A stretch of 64,000 bases of DNA from CAVALG01 sp045576295 (GCA_045576295.1 JAZNGF010000021.1:28755-92754); one strand, 5' to 3'; shown: positions 50,399-59,799, counted from the first letter of the stretch. The notes: generated from the letters alone by a model not told the origin. Made by a program: numbers and translations.

Positions 50399-50569
50399 TA
50401 TATTCGTGCTTCACACGAGCGATATATCTTTGATGCGATATGCGGTTTTTCCGCGCGATATACGGCTTTCGCCGTGTGAAAATGGCACGAATATAATACC
50501 GCAAAAGCCGAAGGTTTTTATATCGCTTTTACCACAAGGTAAAAATATCGCTGCAAACATTAGTTTGCA
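50399..50569. repeat. Multi-hairpin intergenic repeat with ATATCG spacers
   Basis: In the 577-base gap after engB. An outer inverted repeat TATATTCGTGC (50399-50409) / GCACGAATATA (50485-50495), extended by TTCACACG (50410-50417) / CGTGTGAA (50473-50480), encloses small hairpins GCGG/CCGC (50442-50454) and ACGGC/GCCGT (50462-50475). Further hairpins TTTTACC/GGTAAAA (50527-50544) and TGCAAAC/GTTTGCA (50552-50569) follow, separated by ATATCG. No coding frame fits. It resembles modular REP-like elements of Clostridia. Confidence 0.65.
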
Positions 50570-50647
50570 ATATCGGTTATACGCACCGAAAAAGTAGTTG
50601 TTTATTTTTCGGTAAGTAATAGCTTTTCTTAAATTATGTAACCCACT

Positions 50648-50680
50648 ATGACACTTTCAGTCTTTGAAAGTGTCATTTTC
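50648..50680 (+). terminator. Terminator-like hairpin downstream of engB
   Basis: Twelve-base perfect stem ATGACACTTTCA (50648-50659) / TGAAAGTGTCAT (50665-50676), then TTTTC. It lies 300 bases after engB, beyond the repeat block, and could end the lon-engB transcript. The rest of 50681-50790 shows nothing I recognise. Confidence 0.7.
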
Positions 50681-50791
50681 TGTTCAGCCCTTTTTTTAGT
50701 TTAATAGCCGCGCTGTGCTCACGATAGATAAAAAGGCTCTGGCGCAAGGCTTAGCGGTGGCGGCAGGCAACCCTCAAAACCGCTAAAATGC

Positions 50792-50821
50792 TTGACTTAA
50801 AGGGTGTTTTTGGTGTATTAT
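50792..50821 (+). promoter_or_regulatory. Promoter of the topoisomerase operon
   Basis: TTGACT (50792-50797), 18-base spacer, TATTAT (50816-50821), leaving a leader of about 95 bases before the topoisomerase B-subunit gene. A TATAAT at 50829-50834 is an alternative -10 without a matching -35. Confidence 0.6.
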
Positions 50822-50923
50822 ATATAAGTATAATTGTAACCTGAAATATTATAGCCTGCGGCCATGTTTGCAGGCTAAAGTAAAGAGAAGCCTTTAATTT
50901 ATCGGGCTTAAAGGGAGAACATT

Positions 50924-52900
50924 ATGGCGAAAAAACCTGAATATAATAACGAAAGTATTACTTCGCTTAAAGGCGCCGACAGGGTGCGTAAACGCCCTGC
51001 AGTAATCTTCGGGTCAGACGGAATTGACGGTTGCCAGCATTCGGTGTTTGAAATTATCTCAAACTCAATCGACGAAGCGCGTGAAGGCTATGGCAACAAG
51101 ATAATAATAACCCGTTTTGCCGACCATTCTATAGAAGTGCAGGATTTCGGCCGCGGCGCCCCGGTTGACTTTAACCAAAAAGAAAACTGCTATAACTGGG
51201 AACTTCTTTACTGCGAAATGTATGCAGGCGGTAAGTATAACACAAACGGCGGCGAAAACTATGAGTTTTCATTAGGGCTTAACGGCCTTGGCCTTTGTTC
51301 AACCCAGTATGCTTCGGAATATATGGATGTTGAAATCAAGCGCGACGGATATAAATACACCCTGCATTTTGAAAAGGGCGAAAACGTTGGCGGCCTTGTT
51401 AAAGAAAAATATTCAGGGCGCGACACGGGAACAAAAACCCGCTGGAAACCCGACCTTAAGGTGTTCACCGATATTAACATTCCGCTTGAATATTACATTG
51501 ATATAATCAAACGCCAGGCCGTTGTTAACGATAACCTTTTGTTTGTTCTGCGCGACCAGGTTGGAAATAAATTCGAAACCTACGAATTCAAATACCAAAA
51601 CGGAATAATGGACTATTTGCAGGAAACGGTTGGCGAAAATGCCTTAACCGAGCCGCAGCTTTGGCAAACCGAAACCATGGGGCGCGACCGTGAAGACAAG
51701 CCCGAATACAAGGTTAAAATCAAGGCGGCGCTTAGCTTTTCAAATAAGGTAACAATGAAGGAATACTACCATAATTCAAGTTTCCTTGAATATGGCGGTG
51801 CGCCCGAAAAGGCGGTTAGAAACGCCTTCGTTTACCAAATAGATAACTATTTGAAGCAGAATAATAAGTATCAAAAGAACGAAAGCAAAATATCCTTTTC
51901 CGACGTTGAGGAATGCCTTGTTTTATGTGTTTCATCGTTCTCTACCCAAACGTCTTACGAAAACCAAACCAAAAAGGCAATTACAAATAAATTCATTTAC
52001 GAAGCAATGACCGAGTTCTTGCGCCGCCAGCTTGAGGTTTACTTTATTGAAAACCGTGCCGAGGCCGAAAAAATTGCCGAGCAGGTTCTTATAAACAAGC
52101 GCAGCCGCGAAAAGAGCGAACGCGAAAGGCTGAACCTTAAAAAGACATTGCAAACCGGTAACGACCTTGCCAACCGCGTTCAAAAGTTTGTTGACTGCCG
52201 CAGCCGCGACGTTACAGAGCGCGAACTGTTTATAGTTGAGGGTGATTCGGCTTTAGGTTCTTGTAAACTAGCACGTGATTCATCCTTCCAGGCGGTTATG
52301 CCGGTTCGAGGCAAGATTCTTAACTGCCTAAAATCGGAATACGACCGAATTTTCAAAAGCGACATTATAACCGACCTTATAAAGGTGCTTGGATGCGGCG
52401 TTGAGGTTAATACCAAAAAGAAGGATATGTCAACCTTCAACATTGCAAACCTTCGCTGGAACAAGGTTATAATCTGTACCGATGCCGACGTTGACGGCTT
52501 CCATATTAGAACGCTTATTTTAACAATGATCCACCGCCTTATGCCAACCCTTATAACCGAAGGTAAGGTGTTCATTGCCGAAACCCCGCTTTACGAAATA
52601 AACACAAAGGAAATGCCCTATTTCGCTTATGACGAAAACGAAAAGAACGAAATTTTAGCCAAAATAGAGGGGCAGAAATATACTATTCAGCGTTCAAAAG
52701 GTCTTGGTGAAAACCAGCCCGATATGATGAACCTCACCACAATGAACCCCGCAACCCGCCGCCTTGTTAAGGTTATGCCTGAAGACGCTGAACGCACATC
52801 TGAGATGTTCGATGTTCTGCTTGGCGACAATCTTCAGGGCCGAAAGGATTTCATTTTTGAAAACGGGTATAAATATATTGATGAGGTTGATGTTAGCTGA
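50924..52900 (+). CDS. parE: Type II topoisomerase B subunit (ParE/GyrB family)
   Basis: A 658-residue ATPase subunit of a type IIA topoisomerase. GHKL motifs are 'EIISNSIDEA' and 'VQDFGRGAPVDF'; the transducer domain follows; the TOPRIM domain has 'IVEGDSALGSCKLARD' and 'CTDADVDGFHIRTL' for magnesium. The end 'MFDVLLGDNLQGRKDFI' is normal for ParE/GyrB. The second GHKL motif and the 'CEMYAGGKYNTNGG' loop differ from standard GyrB ('GRGIPVDIH', 'LHAGGKF'), so this is a divergent clade. Because the A subunit gene is adjacent and a separate gyrase is expected near dnaA, I read it as topoisomerase IV, but a second gyrase-like enzyme is possible. Confidence 0.88.
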   Translation: MAKKPEYNNESITSLKGADRVRKRPAVIFGSDGIDGCQHSVFEIISNSIDEAREGYGNKIIITRFADHSIEVQDFGRGAPVDFNQKENCYNWELLYCEMYAGGKYNTNGGENYEFSLGLNGLGLCSTQYASEYMDVEIKRDGYKYTLHFEKGENVGGLVKEKYSGRDTGTKTRWKPDLKVFTDINIPLEYYIDIIKRQAVVNDNLLFVLRDQVGNKFETYEFKYQNGIMDYLQETVGENALTEPQLWQTETMGRDREDKPEYKVKIKAALSFSNKVTMKEYYHNSSFLEYGGAPEKAVRNAFVYQIDNYLKQNNKYQKNESKISFSDVEECLVLCVSSFSTQTSYENQTKKAITNKFIYEAMTEFLRRQLEVYFIENRAEAEKIAEQVLINKRSREKSERERLNLKKTLQTGNDLANRVQKFVDCRSRDVTERELFIVEGDSALGSCKLARDSSFQAVMPVRGKILNCLKSEYDRIFKSDIITDLIKVLGCGVEVNTKKKDMSTFNIANLRWNKVIICTDADVDGFHIRTLILTMIHRLMPTLITEGKVFIAETPLYEINTKEMPYFAYDENEKNEILAKIEGQKYTIQRSKGLGENQPDMMNLTTMNPATRRLVKVMPEDAERTSEMFDVLLGDNLQGRKDFIFENGYKYIDEVDVS

Positions 52901-52948
52901 TTTAATGCATCACACAGTTTAGAAAAAGCTTATTTAGGAGAATAAAAT

Positions 52949-55189
52949 ATGGCTCCACGAAAGAAAAAACAAGAACAAAAAAGTGCCGAGCCCGCAGTTA
53001 AAGCCTATATTGCAGGCGCCGGCAACATAATAGAACAGCAAATTACCGAAACGCTCGAATCGAACTTTATGCCCTATGCTATGAGCATTATCGTTTCGCG
53101 CGCAATCCCCGAGATTGACGGTTTTAAGCCATCTCACCGCAAACTGCTTTATATGATGTACACTATGGGGCTTTTAAACGGCAACCGCACAAAGTCTGCC
53201 AATATAGTGGGCGCCACAATGAAGCTGAACCCCCATGGCGACGCCGCCATTTACGAAACGATGGTGCGATTATCGGAAGGGCACGAAGCGCTTTTGCACC
53301 CTTATGTTGATTCAAAGGGTTCGTTTGGTAAGGCATATTCGCGAGATATGGCATACGCTGCCGCGCGTTACACCGAAGCAAAACTTGCAAAAATATCAGC
53401 CGAGCTTTTTGCCGATATAGATAAAGACACGGTTGACATGGTTGATAACTACGATGCATCTATGAAAGAGCCAAGCCTGCTTCCCGTAACATTTCCCTCG
53501 GTTCTTGTTAATGCAAACACAGGTATTGCCGCGGGTATGGCAAGCTCAATTTGCCCTTTTAACCTGCGCGAAGTGTGCGAAACCACCATTGCCTTTATTA
53601 AAGATGAAAACACCATTATTTCCGACACGTTGTTAGCCCCCGATTTCCCCGGTGGCGGCAAGCTTTTATATAATCGCAACGAGATAGACGCAATTTACAG
53701 AACAGGCCGCGGCAGTTTTAAGGTGCGCGGTGTTCATAACTACGATAAATCGGCAAACTGCATTGATATTGTTCAAATCCCTCCCACCACAACGGTCGAG
53801 CAGATTATCGAAAAGGTTATCGACCTTGTAAAGGCGAAAAAGATAACCGAAATTAACGACATTCGCGACGAAACCGACCGCGGAGGACTTAAACTTACGA
53901 TTGATTTAAAGCGCGGAGCCGACCCTGAAAAGCTTATTCAAAAGCTTTATAAAATGACACCGCTGCAAGACAGCTTTTCTTGCAACTTTAACATTCTTAT
54001 CGCAGGCTCGCCAAGGGTTATGGGCGTTAGAGAGATTTTATCCGAATGGGTGGCGTTTAGAACCGAGTGCGTCAGGAGAAGGGTTTATTTCAATCTGCAA
54101 AAAGCGAAGCAAAGGTTCCATCTTTTGCAGGGCCTTTCAAAAATTCTTCTTGATATCGACAAGGCTATAAAAATAGTTCGCGAAACCGAAGAAGAGCGCG
54201 AGGTTGTTCCCAACCTTATGATAGGCTTCGGCATTGATGAAGTTCAGGCTGAATATGTTGCCGAAATTAAACTGCGCCACCTGAACCGCGAATATATTTT
54301 AAAACGCACAAGCGACCTTGAAAGTTTAGAAAAGGAAATTACCGAGCTTGAAGCTATACTTGCATCAAAACGCAAGATTCTTAACATAATAGTAAAAGAG
54401 CTCACCGCGGTTGCCGAAAAATACGGGCAAGACCGCAAAACCGAAATCATCACAGCCGAAGATTCAGTTATTGAGGTTGAAACCGAAGAAATCCCCGATT
54501 ACCCTGTTAACATCTTTATAAGTAAAGAGGGGTATTTCAAAAAAATCACACCGCAATCGCTTAGAATGAGCAGTGAGCAAAAGCTTAAAGAGGGCGACGA
54601 GATCGACGTTAGCGTTAGCACCAACAACACTGCTCACCTCTTATTCTTCACCGATACTCACGAGGTTTACAAAAGCCGCGCTAACGATTTTGCCGACACT
54701 AAGGCGAGCGTTTTAGGCGATTACGTTCCCGCAAAACTCGGGATGGAATCAGGCGCTAAGATAATGGGTTCGGTAGTAACCGAAGATTACAAGGGCTTTG
54801 TAATGTTCTTCTTCACAAACGGGCGCGTTGCAAAGGTTCCGCTTTCGGCATATGAAACCAAAACAAACCGCAAAAAGCTAATTAACGCCTACACCGATAA
54901 GTTCGAGCTTTGCAAAATTATGTATGTCCCTGAAGAAACCGAACTCGTTATGAAGTCTTCGGGCGGGCGAATGCTTATTTTATCAACCGCGGCTGTTAAC
55001 GCAAAATCAACCAAAGATAACGGCGGCGTTGCGGTTATGACACAGAAAAAGGGCCAGCGGCTTATAGATGTTGTGCCGCTTACCGACGGTATGTTCGTAA
55101 AACCCTCGCGTTATAGAACTCGCAACCTGCCCGCAGCAGGCGCGCTCCCCTCGGCAGAGGATTCGGGCGAACAGCTTTTAATAAATTAA
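52949..55189 (+). CDS. parC: Type II topoisomerase A subunit (ParC/GyrA family)
   Basis: A 746-residue DNA-cleaving subunit. It opens with a basic tail, then 'ESNFMPYAMSIIVSRAIPEI' and 'PSHRKLLYMMYTMGL'. The catalytic tyrosine is Tyr141 in 'YAAARYTEAKL'. The quinolone-determining segment reads 'PHGDAAIYETMV': the serine normally at GyrA position 83/ParC 80 is Ala99, while the acidic residue four further on is kept as Glu103. The C-terminal half has degenerate beta-pinwheel repeats and no GyrA-box ('QRRGGKG'), supporting topoisomerase IV. It starts 48 bases after parE with TTTAGGAG. Confidence 0.88.
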   Translation: MAPRKKKQEQKSAEPAVKAYIAGAGNIIEQQITETLESNFMPYAMSIIVSRAIPEIDGFKPSHRKLLYMMYTMGLLNGNRTKSANIVGATMKLNPHGDAAIYETMVRLSEGHEALLHPYVDSKGSFGKAYSRDMAYAAARYTEAKLAKISAELFADIDKDTVDMVDNYDASMKEPSLLPVTFPSVLVNANTGIAAGMASSICPFNLREVCETTIAFIKDENTIISDTLLAPDFPGGGKLLYNRNEIDAIYRTGRGSFKVRGVHNYDKSANCIDIVQIPPTTTVEQIIEKVIDLVKAKKITEINDIRDETDRGGLKLTIDLKRGADPEKLIQKLYKMTPLQDSFSCNFNILIAGSPRVMGVREILSEWVAFRTECVRRRVYFNLQKAKQRFHLLQGLSKILLDIDKAIKIVRETEEEREVVPNLMIGFGIDEVQAEYVAEIKLRHLNREYILKRTSDLESLEKEITELEAILASKRKILNIIVKELTAVAEKYGQDRKTEIITAEDSVIEVETEEIPDYPVNIFISKEGYFKKITPQSLRMSSEQKLKEGDEIDVSVSTNNTAHLLFFTDTHEVYKSRANDFADTKASVLGDYVPAKLGMESGAKIMGSVVTEDYKGFVMFFFTNGRVAKVPLSAYETKTNRKKLINAYTDKFELCKIMYVPEETELVMKSSGGRMLILSTAAVNAKSTKDNGGVAVMTQKKGQRLIDVVPLTDGMFVKPSRYRTRNLPAAGALPSAEDSGEQLLIN

Positions 55190-55333
55190 TAATATGTACA
55201 TTTCTACCTTCACCGCCCGCCTGATGGCGAGCGGCGTTCAGCCAAAAATCGCAAACGCATCATGTTTGATTGGCTGACAGTAGTTATTCTTGCCGCTTAA
55301 GGCTCATATTATTAATAATTTTTCAACTTTTGT
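55190..55333. other. Intergenic stretch with an imperfect hairpin, no gene
   Basis: Between parC and the valS promoter. It holds TCAGCCAA (55238-55245) / TTGGCTGA (55270-55277) with an inner CAAAC/GTTTG stem, and GCCCGCC/GGCGAGC just before it. There is no T-run, so terminator function is uncertain. Confidence 0.5.
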
Positions 55334-55362
55334 TTGACAATATATAGTATTTATACTATTAT
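55334..55362 (+). promoter_or_regulatory. Promoter of valS
   Basis: TTGACA (55334-55339), 17-base spacer, TATTAT (55357-55362). The leader that results is only about 60 bases, too short for a T-box, although valS genes in Bacillota often have one. Confidence 0.8.
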
Positions 55363-55427
55363 ATTCACATTCAGATAAATATCACGTTGTTGCTGTTTAA
55401 GTTCAAACGGCTGAAAAGGAGAACAAT

Positions 55428-58055
55428 ATGGCTAAAAACTTAGAAAAGGTTTATAACCCGAGCGACGTTGAGGATAGACTTTATAAATTTTGGACCGAGG
55501 GCGGTTATTTTCACGCCGAGGTTGACCAGAAAAAGAAACCCTACACAATAGTTATCCCGCCACCGAACATCACAGGCCAGCTTCACATGGGGCACGCGCT
55601 TGATAACACCTTGCAGGATATTCTTATTCGTTGGAAAAGAATGCAGGGCTATGCTGCGCTTTGGATCCCGGGAACCGACCACGCTTCAATCGCAACCGAG
55701 GCTAAAATTGTTGAAGCAATGAGAGCCGAGGGCGTTACAAAAGAGGAAATTGGCCGCGATGCATTCCTTGAGCGCGCCTGGAACTGGAAAGAGCAATACG
55801 GCGGAAGAATTGTTGAGCAGCTTAAAAAGCTTGGCTCTTCGTGCGACTGGGATAGGCTTCGCTTCACAATGGATGAAGGCTGTTCAAAGGCCGTTCGCGA
55901 GGTTTTTGTTAGGCTTTATGAAAAGGGCTTAATTTACAGGGGCGAGCGCATTATTAACTGGTGCCCGCACTGCTTAACCTCAATTTCCGATGCCGAGGTT
56001 GAATATGAAGAAAAAGAAGGCTCATTCTGGCATATAAAGTACCCGTTCACCGATGGCAGCGGATATTTAGAATTTGCAACAACAAGGCCCGAAACAATGC
56101 TTGGCGATACCGCCGTTGCGGTTCACCCTGATGACGAAAGATATAAAGATATAATCGGCAAAACATTAATGCTTCCGCTTATGAACCGCGAAATCCCCGT
56201 TGTTGCCGATAATTATGTTGAAATGGAATTCGGCACAGGCGTTGTTAAAATCACCCCTGCGCACGACCCGAATGACTTCGAGGTTGGGCTTCGCCATAAT
56301 CTTCCTATCATTAATGTGTTCACAGAAGATGCTCACATTAATGAAAACGGCGGCAAGTTCTGCGGAATGACATCGCTTGAAGCAAGAAAAGCGATTGTTA
56401 AGGAACTTGAAGAACAGGGCTTACTTGTTAAGGTTGAACCCTTTAAACACAATGTTGGAACCTGCTACCGTTGCGGCACAACGGTTGAACCCCGCGTTTC
56501 AAAGCAGTGGTTCGTTAAAATGGAGCCGCTCGCTATCCCTGCAATTGATGCAGTTAAGAGCGAGAGAATTAAGCTTATTCCCCAAAGGTTTGAAAAAACC
56601 TACTACAACTGGATGGAAAACATTAAAGATTGGTGCATTTCGCGCCAGCTTTGGTGGGGCCATAGAATACCTGCCTGGTATTGTGATTGCGGCGAGGTTG
56701 TTGTATCGCGCGAAGAACCGCACAACTGCCCGAAATGCGGCGGCAAGCTCACCCGCGATGAAGACACGCTCGACACCTGGTTCTCATCGGCATTATGGCC
56801 GTTCTCAACCCTCGGCTGGCCCGAAAACAACCTCGATCTTAAATATTTCTTCCCAACAAACACCCTTGTTACGGGTTACGATATAATCTTCTTCTGGGTT
56901 GCAAGAATGATATTCTCGTCGCTTGAATATATGGAAGATGTTCCGTTCAACACGGTTCTTTTCCACGGCATTGTGCGCGACTCACAGGGAAGAAAAATGT
57001 CGAAATCGCTTGGTAACGGTATCGACCCACTTGTTGAAATTGAAAAATACCGCGCCGATGCGCTTCGTTTCACCTTGGCAACAGGTAACACACCGGGTAA
57101 CGATATGCGTTATTCACCCGAAAAGGTTGAAGCATCGCGCAACTTCGCTAACAAGCTGTGGAACGCTGCTCGTTTCGTTTTAATGAACCTTGATGATAAC
57201 GAGCCCGCACCATATATCCCCGAAAACCTTGCCATTGAAGATAAATGGATAATTTCAAAGTTTAACGATCTTGTTGCCGCAGTAACCGAAAATCTCGATA
57301 AATATGAAATCGGCCTTGCTGTTTCAAAGCTTTACGATTTCATTTGGGATGTGTTCTGCGACTGGTATATCGAGCTTGCAAAGGTGCGCCTAAATGGCGA
57401 CAATGCCGAAACCAAAGCGGCTGCAAAGGCGGTTCTTGTTTATATCCTTTCAAACACATTAAAACTTTTGCACCCCTTTATGCCATTTATCACCGAAGAA
57501 ATCTGGCAAACACTCCCGCACGAAGGCGAAACCATTATGACATCTAACTGGCCTGAATACAGCGAAGAAAGATGCTATAAGGAAGAAGAAGCTAACTTCG
57601 AAAAGGTTATGGCGGCAATAAAGGCGGTTAGAAACAGGCGCGCCGAAATGAACGTGCCCCCTTCAAAGAAGGCAAAGCTTTATATCGCAACTGCCGATAC
57701 CGAGCTGTTTGAATCGTGCGCAGTGTTTATGCAGCGCTTGGCTTCAGCTTCTGAAATCGAAGTGTGGACAACATTTGATGTTGATGGTGCCGTTAAGGTT
57801 ATAACCGATAGCGCCGTTATTTCAATCCCGATGAATGAACTTGTTGACTTTGCGGCCGAAATCGAAAGGCTCGAAAAAGAGCTTGAGGCGGCAAACAAAG
57901 AAAAGGCATTCTTTGAAGGCAAGCTCAACAATAAAAACTTTGTTGACAGAGCCCCTGCCGACGTTGTTAAAAAGCAGCGCGACGGCCTTGCAAAGATGGA
58001 AGAAATGATTAAAAACATCGAAGATTCAATTGCCGATATACGCGCAAAAATGTAG
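55428..58055 (+). CDS. valS: Valyl-tRNA synthetase
   Basis: An 875-residue class I synthetase attaching Val to tRNA-Val. The HIGH motif is 'PPNITGQLHMGHALDN' and KMSKS appears in 'GRKMSKSLGNGIDP'; the editing (CP1) domain has 'TTRPETMLGDTAVAV'; zinc-binding cysteines occur in 'CYRCGTTVEPRVSKQW' and 'CDCGEVV..CPKCGGKL'. The C-terminal arm ends in a coiled coil (about 800-875) as usual for ValS. RBS AAAGGAG. folC follows, the common valS-folC order. Confidence 0.97.
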   Translation: MAKNLEKVYNPSDVEDRLYKFWTEGGYFHAEVDQKKKPYTIVIPPPNITGQLHMGHALDNTLQDILIRWKRMQGYAALWIPGTDHASIATEAKIVEAMRAEGVTKEEIGRDAFLERAWNWKEQYGGRIVEQLKKLGSSCDWDRLRFTMDEGCSKAVREVFVRLYEKGLIYRGERIINWCPHCLTSISDAEVEYEEKEGSFWHIKYPFTDGSGYLEFATTRPETMLGDTAVAVHPDDERYKDIIGKTLMLPLMNREIPVVADNYVEMEFGTGVVKITPAHDPNDFEVGLRHNLPIINVFTEDAHINENGGKFCGMTSLEARKAIVKELEEQGLLVKVEPFKHNVGTCYRCGTTVEPRVSKQWFVKMEPLAIPAIDAVKSERIKLIPQRFEKTYYNWMENIKDWCISRQLWWGHRIPAWYCDCGEVVVSREEPHNCPKCGGKLTRDEDTLDTWFSSALWPFSTLGWPENNLDLKYFFPTNTLVTGYDIIFFWVARMIFSSLEYMEDVPFNTVLFHGIVRDSQGRKMSKSLGNGIDPLVEIEKYRADALRFTLATGNTPGNDMRYSPEKVEASRNFANKLWNAARFVLMNLDDNEPAPYIPENLAIEDKWIISKFNDLVAAVTENLDKYEIGLAVSKLYDFIWDVFCDWYIELAKVRLNGDNAETKAAAKAVLVYILSNTLKLLHPFMPFITEEIWQTLPHEGETIMTSNWPEYSEERCYKEEEANFEKVMAAIKAVRNRRAEMNVPPSKKAKLYIATADTELFESCAVFMQRLASASEIEVWTTFDVDGAVKVITDSAVISIPMNELVDFAAEIERLEKELEAANKEKAFFEGKLNNKNFVDRAPADVVKKQRDGLAKMEEMIKNIEDSIADIRAKM

Positions 58056-58120
58056 TATTTAGTGGGGAATGGCGCCGCGGCGGCCGTTCCCCATAACTTT
58101 TGCAAAAGGCAGATGATAAT

Positions 58121-59392
58121 ATGAACTACGAAGAATCACTTAAATTTATACATTCACTCGAGCGTTTTGGCTCAAAACCAGGGTTAGAACGTGTTGCGGC
58201 AATGCTCGAAAGCCTTGGCAACCCGCAGGATGATTTAAAATTTCTGCACGTTGCAGGAACTAACGGCAAAGGGTCAACCTCGGTGTTTTTGTCGGGCATA
58301 CTTCGCGCGGCCGGGCTTAAAACGGGGCTTTATATTTCGCCCTTTGTTGTTGATTTCAGGGAAAGAATACAAATCGGCGGCGAGTTTATACAAAAGGAAA
58401 CCTTTGCCGCCGCCTGCACCCGCGCAAAAGAAGTTTACGACAGCCTGCCTGATGATACAAAGCCAACCGAATTTGAGTTTATAACTGCTGCCGCTTTTTG
58501 CTGTTTTAAAAACGCGGGGTGCGATATTGTTGTGCTCGAAACGGGGCTTGGCGGCAGGCTTGATGCCACCAATATTATAAAAAACCCTATCGGCTCGGTT
58601 ATAACTAAAATAGGGCTCGACCACACCGAGGTTCTTGGTGATACTATAGAAAAAATCGCCGCCGAAAAATGCGGCATAATAAAGGCGGGTTGCCCCGTTT
58701 TCACAAGCTCTTCGCAAGAAGCAGGCGCGCTCGAGGTTATAAAAACCGCCGCGCGTGAAAAAGAAGCCGAGCTTTACGTTAGCAATTTAGGCGACGCTTG
58801 CGATATTGCCCCAAAAATTGCAGGAACTTCATTTATTTTGGGCGGCACCGAATACACTCTTAATATGCCCGGAATATATCAGGTTGAAAATGCGCTTCTT
58901 TCAATAAAAGTAGTTAACACACTTTTCCCCGAAATCGGCACTGATATAATCAAAAAAGCGCTGTCTGCCGCCGCATTTCCTGCAAGGTTCGAAATTTTAT
59001 CGCGTAAGCCGCTAATCATTCTCGACGGTGCTCATAACCCCGAGGGTATCACCGTTTTAAAAAATTCGTTAGATGCGCTGTTTATTAAAGATTTTACCGC
59101 AGTTATTGGAATGATGGCCGATAAAAATATTGAAAGCTCGCTTAAAATAATCGCGCCGCTTATTAAAAATGCGGTTTGCGTAACGGTTGAATCAAACAAA
59201 CGCTCTGAATTAGCCGAAAACCTTAAAACAAAGGTTACAAAATATTGCGGCAGCGCCGAAACTGCACCCAACCTGCTAACAGCGCTTAAAATTGCCACAG
59301 AAAAGGCAAGCGGCCCCATTGTAATATTTGGCTCGCTTTACCTTGCGGGCGAAGTAAAGGCGTTAATTAAGCAAAACACAACTTTATTTTAA
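58121..59392 (+). CDS. folC: Folylpolyglutamate synthase/dihydrofolate synthase
   Basis: A 423-residue ATP-dependent ligase adding glutamate to folates. Motifs: 'HVAGTNGKGSTSVFLSGIL' (P-loop), 'GLYISPFVVDFRERI', 'ETGLGGRLDATNI', 'KIGLDHTEVLGDTIEKIA' and 'LDGAHNPEG'. I use the ATG at 58121 because the family begins at 'MNYEESLKFIHSL'; the in-frame TTG seven codons earlier has no advantage. A GGGGAATGGC/GCCGTTCCCC hairpin lies between valS and folC (58062-58092) and may partly terminate or stabilise. Confidence 0.95.
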   Translation: MNYEESLKFIHSLERFGSKPGLERVAAMLESLGNPQDDLKFLHVAGTNGKGSTSVFLSGILRAAGLKTGLYISPFVVDFRERIQIGGEFIQKETFAAACTRAKEVYDSLPDDTKPTEFEFITAAAFCCFKNAGCDIVVLETGLGGRLDATNIIKNPIGSVITKIGLDHTEVLGDTIEKIAAEKCGIIKAGCPVFTSSSQEAGALEVIKTAAREKEAELYVSNLGDACDIAPKIAGTSFILGGTEYTLNMPGIYQVENALLSIKVVNTLFPEIGTDIIKKALSAAAFPARFEILSRKPLIILDGAHNPEGITVLKNSLDALFIKDFTAVIGMMADKNIESSLKIIAPLIKNAVCVTVESNKRSELAENLKTKVTKYCGSAETAPNLLTALKIATEKASGPIVIFGSLYLAGEVKALIKQNTTLF

Positions 59393-59414
59393 TATCATCG
59401 AATAATTTTCATTT

Positions 59415-59421
59415 TTCGACA
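59415..59421 (-). promoter_or_regulatory. Candidate Spo0A box upstream of the spoIIA operon
   Basis: TTCGACA on the plus strand equals the 0A-box core TGTCGAA on the minus strand, 67 bases before spoIIAA. Spo0A-P activates spoIIA in Bacillus. A seven-base match arises by chance about once in 8 kb counting both strands, so location is the main support. Confidence 0.45.
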
Positions 59422-59424
59422 CCT

Positions 59425-59461
59425 AAAACCTCTATTATAACTAATAGAGGTTTTATTTTTT
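59425..59461 (+). terminator. Terminator of folC
   Basis: Perfect 13-base stem AAAACCTCTATTA (59425-59437) / TAATAGAGGTTTT (59442-59454) and T-rich tail, just before spoIIAA. Confidence 0.9.
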
Positions 59462-59481
59462 TGAAGGGAAGTAGGGATATA

Positions 59482-59799
59482 ATGCCTGTAAAAATTGATA
59501 TAAATGACCGCACAATGATAGCCTATTTAGATGGCGAAATCGACCATCATACTGCGGCTAAAATAAGGCAAGAGATCGACGAGGCTATTGAAAAGAATAT
59601 GCCGTCTTGCCTGATTCTTGATTTTAGGGATATAACCTTTATGGATAGTTCAGGTATTGGGCTTGTGATGGGGCGCTATAAGGCACTTAAAAAGTTTGGC
59701 GCCGAGCTTCACGTTATAAACACATCACCGCAAATAACAAAGGTTATGAAATTATCGGGGATAGAGCGGCTTGCCAAGATGGACAAGGCGCAGGGCTAA
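59482..59799 (+). CDS. spoIIAA: Anti-sigma F factor antagonist SpoIIAA
   Basis: A 105-residue STAS-domain protein that frees sigma F from SpoIIAB in the forespore. The regulatory serine is Ser57 in 'FMDSSGIGLVMGRYKAL', the site SpoIIAB phosphorylates and SpoIIE dephosphorylates in Bacillus. The ATG at 59482 after a GTAGGG segment gives the family start ('VKIDINDRTMIAYLDGEID'); the upstream in-frame TTG overlaps the terminator tail and is rejected. It is the first gene of the tricistronic sporulation operon. Confidence 0.95.
   Translation: MPVKIDINDRTMIAYLDGEIDHHTAAKIRQEIDEAIEKNMPSCLILDFRDITFMDSSGIGLVMGRYKALKKFGAELHVINTSPQITKVMKLSGIERLAKMDKAQG

Noticed and set aside
50399..50569. CRISPR array in the hairpin block
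   Set aside because: Hairpins differ in sequence and there are no equal spacers or constant repeats, and no cas genes are near.
55363..55427. T-box riboswitch upstream of valS
   Set aside because: The leader after the predicted promoter is about 60 bases and has no AGGGTGGNACCGCG-like T-box sequence or terminator.
58062..58092. Full terminator between valS and folC
   Set aside because: The GGGGAATGGC/GCCGTTCCCC stem is strong but lacks an adjacent T-run, and folC has no separate promoter.
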